A stretch of DNA of 32,225 bases from Intrasporangiaceae bacterium (GTDB lineage: Bacteria > Actinomycetota > Actinomycetes > Actinomycetales > Dermatophilaceae): positions 1 to 32,225 of the forward strand of contig DUPF01000005.1 of assembly GCA_012838445.1 (NCBI GenBank). Direction: 5' to 3'. Of the stretch, positions 26,708-32,225 are shown piece after piece; positions within the stretch are counted from its first letter, which is position 1, and every line of letters starts with the position of its first letter. The notes under the pieces were generated by a model. That model did no database searches, was not told where the DNA came from, and saw only the letters and a list, made by a program, of their open reading frames with translations. A program made the translations under genes and the position numbers.

Positions 26708-27372
26708 CGGGCCACCTCCGTCCCGGTGGGCTCCGGTTGGTCCTGCGTGGCCGGGGCAGCCTCCGGTGCCGCCGCACGAGGCGTCCGGCGCAGGACCAGG
26801 GCGAGTCCCACGAGCGCCAGGAGCACGCCGGCGAAAATGAGGGAGAGTGCCTGGTAGAACCAGGCCGGATTGGTCCACGTCATCTCCAGCGAGGTGAGGC
26901 GTTGGTCCGGCGCGGTCGTGATGATCATCGTCTCGGGGGCGTTCTCCAGGTCGCCCTCGATCGTCGCCGTCCCGGAACTCGACTGCTGGCTGCGCCACAG
27001 ATCCGCATTCGCCGGGGCGATCGGATCGGTCGTGCCCGTGTGTTCGGTGAGCAGGTGCCACTCGCGCACATCGATGCCGGTGACCCGTGCATACCTGCTG
27101 GTCCCCAGGAGGGCCTGGGCATCCGAGGGCCGGGCGACCGAGATCGTGATCGGCACATCGTCGGCAGCGGTCGCGGTGATCGTCAACGGGATGTCGGTGC
27201 GGGCGTTGGTGCTCGCGTCGATGACGACGGGCAGCCCGGCCGGGGGTCGGGTCGTGAAGGTCGCCGCGCCATCGGTCCCGAGGGCCCGGGCGAACCAGCC
27301 GCCGAAGACGAGCACGGCGAGACCGACGAGGAGCAGGAGGGCACCGATGAGGCGCCGCAGGATCGTGGTCAC
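26704..27372 (-). CDS. Two-pass membrane protein of unknown function
   Basis: The 222-residue protein has one membrane segment at about 8-28 (GALLLLVGLAVLVFGGWFA) and another at about 170-192 (FYQALSLIFAGVLLALVGLA). They flank an extracytoplasmic domain of about 140 residues rich in Thr, with strands such as LPVVIDASTNARTDIPLTIT. A short Pro/Ala/Glu-rich cytoplasmic tail follows. It starts with GTG at 27372, with AAGGA about 12 nt upstream, and is coupled to the lipoprotein gene by ATGA. No family name can be given from sequence. The shared topology suggests a small envelope module, possibly stress-related, but nothing shows this directly. Confidence 0.72.
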   Translation of the reverse strand: MTTILRRLIGALLLLVGLAVLVFGGWFARALGTDGAATFTTRPPAGLPVVIDASTNARTDIPLTITATAADDVPITISVARPSDAQALLGTSRYARVTGIDVREWHLLTEHTGTTDPIAPANADLWRSQQSSSGTATIEGDLENAPETMIITTAPDQRLTSLEMTWTNPAWFYQALSLIFAGVLLALVGLALVLRRTPRAAAPEAAPATQDQPEPTGTEVAR

Positions 27373-27491
27373 GAGGGTCGAAGTTCCTTAGTGCAAGCGG
27401 TTCCGGGTGCCGTTGTGCTCACCCGGCGGTCGGCGTCATCCAGCCGACCGGCAGTCGCCGCGCACAGCGCGACAGCACTCCACGATGACAA

Positions 27492-27519
27492 ACAATGCGC
27501 CCAGGTCACAAATCGGCAA
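27492..27519 (-). promoter_or_regulatory. Possible sigma-70-type promoter upstream of the membrane protein/lipoprotein operon
   Basis: On the minus strand TTGCCG (27514-27519) and CATTGT (27492-27497) are separated by 16 bp, within a locally AT-richer patch of an otherwise empty 218-bp gap. It would start the 27372 operon with a leader of about 115 nt. Weak evidence. Confidence 0.3.
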
Positions 27520-27590
27520 CGTTTTCCCAGGCGGTCCCCGGGTGTTCTCGGTGTTCTCCCAGACCTGGTTCTCCCAAGCCTGCCGACAGT

Positions 27591-28571
27591 TCAGGGCTCG
27601 ACGAGTGAGGCGACGAGGTCGTCTGCGGCAGCATACGGGTCAACTCGTCCATCGAGGACGTATTGGGCGAGGTCGGCGAGCCGATGACCAGAACGCAGAT
27701 CCCCCATCCGCTGGCGCAGGGTCTGCATCGCGATCGCCTCGATCTCGTCCGCGGCGCGGCGCAGTCGGCGCTGGCCCAGTATGTTGTGGCTGCGCAGCCA
27801 CTCCAAGTGCTTCTCGACCGCGTCGAGAACCTCATCAACACCGTCGTGGTCCGCCGCGACGGTCTTCAGCACCGGAGGCCGCCACAATCCCGGTTCGGTG
27901 CGATCGCCGAGGCTGATCATGTGGCGCAGATCGCGCACCGTGGCTTCCGCCCCCTCCCGGTCGGCCTTGTTGACCACGAAGATGTCCCCGATCTCGAGGA
28001 TGCCCGCCTTGGCGGCCTGGATACCGTCCCCCATACCCGGCGCCAGCAGCACCAGGGAGGTGTCAGCCAAGCCGGCAATATCGACCTCACTCTGCCCGAC
28101 TCCGACCGTCTCGACGATGATGACGTCACAGCCGGCGGCGTCGAGGACCCGGATCGCCTGCGGGGTGGCCCATGAGACCCCGCCGAGGTGGCCGCGGCTG
28201 GCCATGGAGCGGATGTAAACCTCCGAGTCCAGGGAGTGCTCGGACATCCGGATCCGATCACCGAGAATCGCTCCGCCGGAGAACGGTGAACTGGGATCGA
28301 TCGCAAGCACCCCGACCCGCTTCCCGCGTTGGCGCAGAGCTGTAACGAGGGCATTGGTCGAGGTGGACTTGCCGACCCCAGGAGCGCCGGTGATGCCGAC
28401 GATGTGGGCTTTCCCGGCATGGGGCATGAGTGCCGCCATGACCTCCCGCAGCACCGGGTGAGCGTTTTCTCCGAGGGAGATGAGTCGGGCCACGGCACGC
28501 GGCTGCCCGGCTCTGGCCGCTTCGACCAGAGCCGGGACGTCGACCGGGCGTCGGGGGGAGATTTCGTTCAG
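27591..28571 (-). CDS. meaB: Methylmalonyl-CoA mutase-associated GTPase MeaB
   Basis: MeaB is the G3E-type GTPase chaperone that gates cobalamin loading and protects methylmalonyl-CoA mutase-type enzymes. The protein of about 326 residues has P-loop GITGAPGVGKSTS, VLAIDPSSPFSGGAILGDR, switch region VETVGVGQSEVDIA and the base-specificity motif NKAD. The family N terminus (VDVPALVEAARAGQPRAVAR) is present, but no ATG, GTG or TTG lies in frame before it until deep inside the thiolase gene. The end given here uses CTG at 28571, four bases after the thiolase stop. The alternatives are a GTG at 28493, which removes conserved residues, or a GTG at 28646, inside the thiolase. The gene is coupled to that thiolase. 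No mutase gene lies in the window. Confidence 0.88.
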   Translation of the reverse strand: MNEISPRRPVDVPALVEAARAGQPRAVARLISLGENAHPVLREVMAALMPHAGKAHIVGITGAPGVGKSTSTNALVTALRQRGKRVGVLAIDPSSPFSGGAILGDRIRMSEHSLDSEVYIRSMASRGHLGGVSWATPQAIRVLDAAGCDVIIVETVGVGQSEVDIAGLADTSLVLLAPGMGDGIQAAKAGILEIGDIFVVNKADREGAEATVRDLRHMISLGDRTEPGLWRPPVLKTVAADHDGVDEVLDAVEKHLEWLRSHNILGQRRLRRAADEIEAIAMQTLRQRMGDLRSGHRLADLAQYVLDGRVDPYAAADDLVASLVEP

Positions 28572-28575
28572 GACG

Positions 28576-29775
28576 TCAACTCTGGGCCGGGACCTTGACG
28601 ATGAGGGCGTCGCCCTGACCGCCGCCGCCGCAGAGCGCAGCGGCACCGACGCCGCCGCCGCGACGCTTGAGCTCGCGGGCCAGGTGCAGGGTGATCCGCG
28701 CTCCGGACATCCCGATCGGGTGGCCCATCGCGATCGCGCCACCGTTGACGTTGACCTTGTCGGCGTCGATGCCGAGTTCCTTGGTCGATGCCAGGCCGAC
28801 GGCGGCGAAGGCCTCGTTGATCTCGACGAGGTCGAGGTCGCTGGGGTTGATGCCCTCCTTGGCGCAGGCGGCCTCGATGGCGCGGGCCGGCTGGGACTGC
28901 AGGGTCGAGTCCGGTCCGGCGACGACGCCGTGGGCGCCGATCTCGGCGAGCCAGGACAGGCCGAGCTCCTCGGCCTTGGACTTCTTCATGACGACGACCG
29001 CGCAGGCGCCGTCGGAGATCTGCGAGGCGGAGCCGGCGGTGATCGTGCCGTCCTTGCGGAAGGCCGGACGCAGGCTGCCGAGCGATTCGGCGGTGGTGTC
29101 GGCCCGCACGCCCTCGTCGTTCTTGAACTCGATCGGCTCACCGCGACGCTGCGGGATGGAGACGGTGACGACCTCGTCGTCGAAGAGCCCGTCCTTCCAG
29201 GCCTTGGCCGCCAACTGGTGGCTGCGGGCGGCGAACTCGTCCTGCTCGGCGCGGGTGAACTCGAGATCGCCGGTGTTGGCGGACTCGGTCAGCAGACCCA
29301 TCGCCTGGTCGGTGAAGGCGTCCCAGAGCCCGTCGAAGGCCATGTGGTCGCGCATCGTGACGTCGCCGTACTTGAAGCCGTCGCGGGACTTCTCGAGCAG
29401 GTGCGGGGCGTTCGTCATCGACTCCTGGCCACCGGCGACGACGACCTCGAACTCACCGGCGCGGATGAGCTGGTCGGCCAGGGCGATCGCGTCCACGCCG
29501 GACAGACAGACCTTGTTGATCGTCAGCGCGGGAACGGTCATCGGGATGCCGGCCTTCGTCGCGGCCTGGCGGGCCGGGATCTGGCCCTCGCCGGCGGTGA
29601 GGACCTGGCCCATGATGACGTAGTCGACCTGCTCGGGGGTCACGCCGGACTTCTCGAGGGCTCCCTTGATGGCGAAGCCACCGAGGTCGGAACCGGAGAA
29701 GGTCTTCAGCGAGCCGCTCATGCGCCCCATGGGGGTACGGGCGCCGGCGACGATGACAGTGGGATCGGCGGACAT
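28576..29775 (-). CDS. Acetyl-CoA C-acetyltransferase (thiolase)
   Basis: This 399-residue biosynthetic-type thiolase condenses two acetyl-CoA to acetoacetyl-CoA, or the reverse. It is complete: nucleophile Cys90 ([11 protein letters not shown]), [18 protein letters not shown] and the second catalytic cysteine in [10 protein letters not shown]. The ATG at 29775 has an AAAGGC ribosome site. It precedes meaB and is divergent from the epimerase gene. Together with Ccr it can feed C4 units into the ethylmalonyl-CoA pathway, or supply acetoacetyl-CoA for PHB through a reductase (phaB) not seen here. A possible -10 box (TAGAGT, 29836-29841 on the minus strand) lies about 60 nt upstream of the start. 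Confidence 0.95.
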   Translation of the reverse strand: MSADPTVIVAGARTPMGRMSGSLKTFSGSDLGGFAIKGALEKSGVTPEQVDYVIMGQVLTAGEGQIPARQAATKAGIPMTVPALTINKVCLSGVDAIALADQLIRAGEFEVVVAGGQESMTNAPHLLEKSRDGFKYGDVTMRDHMAFDGLWDAFTDQAMGLLTESANTGDLEFTRAEQDEFAARSHQLAAKAWKDGLFDDEVVTVSIPQRRGEPIEFKNDEGVRADTTAESLGSLRPAFRKDGTITAGSASQISDGACAVVVMKKSKAEELGLSWLAEIGAHGVVAGPDSTLQSQPARAIEAACAKEGINPSDLDLVEINEAFAAVGLASTKELGIDADKVNVNGGAIAMGHPIGMSGARITLHLARELKRRGGGVGAAALCGGGGQGDALIVKVPAQS

Positions 29776-29920
29776 GGTTGTGCCTTTCGCGAAGGGATCG
29801 TGTGCGGGCAGCGCGGTATGCCCTGCGTACCGTCGACTCTAGCGATGCGTCCGGATCGCTCCCACCCCTTCCCCTCGTGACCCTGGCTACACCGACTCCC
29901 TGCAGCGGGGCGAACCTCAC

Positions 29921-29926
29921 TACGGT
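29921..29926 (+). promoter_or_regulatory. Candidate leaderless -10 element of mce
   Basis: TACGGT, seven bases (GGGCTCC), then ATG at 29934. It fits the TANNNT plus 7-nt pattern; GGTGGG could also serve as a weak ribosome site. Confidence 0.5.
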
Positions 29927-29933
29927 GGGCTCC

Positions 29934-30398
29934 ATGAATGCCGAGACGAGCCCCGCCGCCCCGCTGCCCACCGACCTGTTCACCGCCATCGACCACGTCG
30001 GTGTCGCGGTCGCCGATCTCGACGAGGCGATCGCGTTCTACCGGGACACCTACGGGATGCGGATGCTCCACGAGGAGGTCAACGAGGAGCAGGGCGTCCG
30101 TGAGGCGATGATGGGCGTCGGCGACTCCGGCTCCTGCATCCAGTTGCTCGCACCGTTGTCCCCCGCGTCGACGATCGCGAAGTTCCTCGACCGCAACGGC
30201 CCGGGCATCCAGCAGCTCGCCTACCGGGTCAGCGACATCGACGGGGTCTGCGCGACGCTGCGGGAGCGTGGCGTGCGGCTGCTCTACGACGTGCCGAAGC
30301 GGGGCACGAGCAACAGCCGGGTCAACTTCATCCACCCCAAGGACGCCGGTGGGATCCTCGTCGAGATCGTCGAGCCGGCCACCGACGGCGGCCACTGA
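29934..30398 (+). CDS. mce: Methylmalonyl-CoA epimerase
   Basis: This enzyme interconverts (2R)- and (2S)-methylmalonyl-CoA, and in the ethylmalonyl-CoA pathway also ethylmalonyl-CoA epimers. The 154-residue product is a vicinal-oxygen-chelate protein with two beta-alpha-beta-beta-beta modules: TAIDHVGVAVADLDEAIAFY with the metal His, IQLLAPLSPAST, GIQQLAYRVSDIDGVC and GGILVEIVEP with the metal Glu. The segment VPKRGTSNSRVNFIHPKD is typical of Mce. ATG at 29934 is preferred over longer frames, which lack similarity upstream. It lies between the divergent thiolase/meaB genes and ccrA, a grouping that supports the assignment. Its stop codon falls inside an 11-bp tandem repeat. Confidence 0.93.
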   Translation: MNAETSPAAPLPTDLFTAIDHVGVAVADLDEAIAFYRDTYGMRMLHEEVNEEQGVREAMMGVGDSGSCIQLLAPLSPASTIAKFLDRNGPGIQQLAYRVSDIDGVCATLRERGVRLLYDVPKRGTSNSRVNFIHPKDAGGILVEIVEPATDGGH

Positions 30399-30444
30399 CC
30401 GGTCACCGATCGGTCACTGATCGGTCACTGATCGACGAGTGACC
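30399..30444. repeat. 11-bp tandem repeat and small hairpin after mce
   Basis: Units CCGGTCACCGA (30399), TCGGTCACTGA (30410) and TCGGTCACTGA (30421) follow the mce stop directly, and the stop itself sits in a degenerate copy ending CCACTGA. The last copy forms a 7-bp stem, GGTCACT (30423-30429) with AGTGACC (30438-30444). It lies between convergent genes and may be a bidirectional terminator. Confidence 0.6.
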
Positions 30445-30468
30445 CACTCCTGACCCGGCCCGGCCCGG

Positions 30469-30738
30469 CTAACGGAGCGTCGGCCCCTGTCGGCGACGGC
30501 GGTTGCGCAGCGCGATCCCGAGGGCGACGAACGCGAACGGCAGCCACAACGCGCCGGCGACGGCGCTGATCACCGAGAGTCCGTTGTAGTACCACGCGTC
30601 CGTGGCGCGGACCTGCAGCCCGGTCCGATAGGCCCACCAGGCCAGGAGCAGCAACCCGATCCCGAGGAGGATCTGCAGCGCCGGCGGCACCAGCGACGTC
30701 GGCGGCTTGGGCGGATGGCCCGGCAGGTAGGGACTCAC
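30469..30738 (-). CDS. Small two-TM membrane protein
   Basis: The 89-residue protein has a Pro-rich N terminus (MSPYLPGHPPKPPTSLVPPA), two hydrophobic segments (about 20-39, LQILLGIGLLLLAWWAYRTG, and about 53-77, SVISAVAGALWLPFAFVALG) and a strongly basic C terminus (RNRRRRQ). I do not recognise a family. It starts with GTG at 30738 without a clear ribosome site; CATGCT lies 6 nt upstream and could be a leaderless -10. It converges on mce and is divergent from ccrA, about 100 bp away. Codon bias and topology support a real gene, but homologues would confirm it. Confidence 0.6.
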   Translation of the reverse strand: MSPYLPGHPPKPPTSLVPPALQILLGIGLLLLAWWAYRTGLQVRATDAWYYNGLSVISAVAGALWLPFAFVALGIALRNRRRRQGPTLR

Positions 30739-30821
30739 CGGCCCAGCATGCCATTCGCGTCCGTGAGAGACACCACGCGTGACCCTTGTCTCTATCCCCC
30801 CACGAGGGCCGCACCGCTAGG

Positions 30822-30827
30822 TAGGTT
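30822..30827 (+). promoter_or_regulatory. Candidate -10 element of ccrA
   Basis: TAGGTT, eight bases (CACTGCTC), then ATG at 30836. An overlapping TAGGTA (30818-30823) is also possible, and AGGTAGGT could act as a ribosome site. Confidence 0.35.
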
Positions 30828-30835
30828 CACTGCTC

Positions 30836-32176
30836 ATGGAGCAGATTCGCCAAGCCATCCTGTCCGGTGACCGCAGCGAGGACACCTACGCCTCACTCCC
30901 CGTCCCCGAGTCCTATCGGGCGGCCACTGTCCACAAGGACGAGGTCGACATGTTCGAGGGGGTCGCCAGCCGGGACAAGGATCCCCGTCAGTCGCTGCAC
31001 ATCGATGACGTCCCGGTGCCGGAATTGGCCCCGGACGAGGCGCTCGTGGCCGTGATGGCCAGCGCGATCAACTACAACACCGTCTGGACCTCGATCTTCG
31101 AGCCGCTGCCGACGTTCGGTTTCCTCGAGCGCTACGGCCGCCTCTCCCCCTACACCAAACGGCACGACCTGCCGTACCACGTCGTCGGCTCCGACCTGGC
31201 CGGTGTCGTGCTGCGGACCGGGTCGGCGGTCAACATCTGGAAGCCCGGTCAGGAGGTCGTCGCGCACTGCCTCTCGGTCGAACTCGAGCACCACGACGGG
31301 CACGACGACACGATGATGGACCCCGAGCAGCGGATCTGGGGCTTCGAGACCAACTTCGGTGGCCTGGCCGAGCTCGCCATCGTCAAGGCGAATCAGCTCA
31401 TGCACAAGCCGACGCACCTGTCCTGGGAGGAGGCCGCCTCCCCCGGACTGGTCAACAGCACCGCATACCGGCAGCTGATCTCCAAGAACGGCGCCGGCAT
31501 GAAGCTCGGCGACCGGGTGCTCATCTGGGGTGCCTCGGGCGGCCTGGGCTCCTACGCGACGCAGATGGCGCTCGCCGGTGGGGCCGAGCCGATCTGCGTG
31601 GTCTCCAGCCCGGAGAAGGCCGAGATCTGCCGCAAGATGGGCGCCGAGCACATCATCGACCGCCGCGAGGAGAACTACCAGTTCTGGAACGAGGAGGGCA
31701 CCAAGCAGAACCCGAAGGAGTGGCAGCGCCTCGGCAAGCGGATCCGTGAGCTGACCGGCGGCCACGACGTCGACATCGTCTTCGAGCACCCGGGCCGGGA
31801 GACCTTCGGTGCGAGTGTGTATGTGACCCGCAAGGGCGGCATCATCACCACCTGCGCCTCGACCTCGGGATACATGCACGAGTACGACAACCGCTACCTG
31901 TGGATGAACCTCAAGCGGATCGTGTCCAGCCACTTCGCGAACTACCGTGAGGCGTGGCAGGCCAACTCCCTCATCGACCGGGGCCTGATCCACCCGACCC
32001 TGTCCAAGACGTACTCCCTCGACGACGTCGGCCAGGCCGCCCTGGACGTCCACCGCAACCTGCACCAGGGCAAGGTCGGCGTCCTCACCCTCGCTCCCGA
32101 GGCCGGCCTCGGCGTCTCCGACCCGGAGAAGCGCTCCCGCTTCGAGTCCGAGATCACCCGCTTCAAGGGAGCCTGA
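30836..32176 (+). CDS. ccrA: Crotonyl-CoA carboxylase/reductase
   Basis: Ccr carboxylates and reduces crotonyl-CoA with NADPH and CO2 to (2S)-ethylmalonyl-CoA, the signature step of the ethylmalonyl-CoA pathway for acetate assimilation. It also supplies extender units. The 446-residue protein belongs to the MDR family and is longer than ordinary quinone reductases, as expected for Ccr. Visible features are AINYNTVWTSIFEPLPTFGF, the HVVGSDLAGVVLRTGSAVN stretch, the nucleotide-binding WGASGGLGSYATQMAL and the C-terminal FEHPGRETFGASVYVTRKGG and GKVGVLTLAP. It starts at ATG 30836. The 49 bp after it reach the window edge with nothing recognisable; an ethylmalonyl-CoA mutase gene often follows, but that cannot be seen here. 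Confidence 0.96.
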   Translation: MEQIRQAILSGDRSEDTYASLPVPESYRAATVHKDEVDMFEGVASRDKDPRQSLHIDDVPVPELAPDEALVAVMASAINYNTVWTSIFEPLPTFGFLERYGRLSPYTKRHDLPYHVVGSDLAGVVLRTGSAVNIWKPGQEVVAHCLSVELEHHDGHDDTMMDPEQRIWGFETNFGGLAELAIVKANQLMHKPTHLSWEEAASPGLVNSTAYRQLISKNGAGMKLGDRVLIWGASGGLGSYATQMALAGGAEPICVVSSPEKAEICRKMGAEHIIDRREENYQFWNEEGTKQNPKEWQRLGKRIRELTGGHDVDIVFEHPGRETFGASVYVTRKGGIITTCASTSGYMHEYDNRYLWMNLKRIVSSHFANYREAWQANSLIDRGLIHPTLSKTYSLDDVGQAALDVHRNLHQGKVGVLTLAPEAGLGVSDPEKRSRFESEITRFKGA

Positions 32177-32225
32177 GCAGCAACGGCTGCGACTCGCCCC
32201 CGGGCCCGGTCCGACGACGCACATC

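Noticed and set aside
30893..32224. A 443-codon minus-strand open frame opposite ccrA
   Set aside because: Antisense shadow of ccrA with no domain signal.

Overview
The window is GC-rich DNA (about 70% by eye) with dense GC3-biased genes, frequent GTG starts, stop/start overlaps and Actinobacteria-type gene sets: the GlgE alpha-glucan pathway, a BioY/M/N biotin transporter, crotonyl-CoA carboxylase/reductase and a MeaB GTPase. It looks like a chromosomal segment of an actinobacterium, plausibly Micrococcales (Intrasporangiaceae/Dermatophilaceae-like), but genus cannot be fixed from sequence alone. I see no rRNA, tRNA, CRISPR, insertion sequence, phage or integrase.

Layout. (1) 37-4051, minus strand: bioY, an AMP-binding CoA-ligase broken by a one-base frameshift, a thiolase lacking its second catalytic cysteine, then bioM and bioN; all start/stop junctions overlap, so this is one translationally coupled biotin-uptake operon with two acyl-CoA enzymes inserted. 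(2) 4069-7539, minus strand: etfB-etfA, an enoyl-CoA hydratase and a YbjN-like protein, separated by strong inverted repeats. (3) 7624-17481, plus strand: glgX, then glgE-treS-mak-glgB, a complete trehalose-to-alpha-glucan (GlgE) pathway plus a debranching enzyme. It ends in a triplicated 62-63 bp hairpin-bearing repeat that includes the glgB stop codon. (4) 17607-18092 minus: a small NfeD-like membrane protein; 18313-19971 plus: phosphoglucomutase. (5) 20030-22573 plus: a poly(3-hydroxyalkanoate) synthase gene with an in-frame TAG at codon 41, followed by an alpha/beta hydrolase of PHA-depolymerase size. (6) 22631-24676 minus: an esterase and ATP-grasp ligase pair of unknown product. (7) 24723-27372 minus: a YbbN-like thioredoxin-fold/TPR protein without CxxC, a lipoprotein and a two-TM protein. 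(8) 27591-32176: meaB and an acetyl-CoA acetyltransferase (minus), then methylmalonyl-CoA epimerase (plus), a small membrane protein (minus) and ccrA (plus).

Together the genes describe carbon storage and C2/C4 acyl-CoA handling. The thiolase, enoyl-CoA hydratase, Ccr, epimerase and MeaB fit an ethylmalonyl-CoA/methylmalonyl-CoA route. PhaC and the hydrolase fit PHA turnover. Pgm, GlgX, GlgE, TreS, Mak and GlgB handle glycogen and trehalose. ETF takes electrons from acyl-CoA dehydrogenases.

The points most worth a second look are: the two lesions (ligase frameshift, phaC nonsense codon), the altered thiolase inside the biotin operon, meaB with no usual start codon, a repeated leaderless-promoter signature (-10 hexamer ending 7 nt before the start codon) at six genes, the triplicated repeat at the end of glgB, and a strong skew toward GTATGC/GCATAC over GTACGC/GCGTAC.
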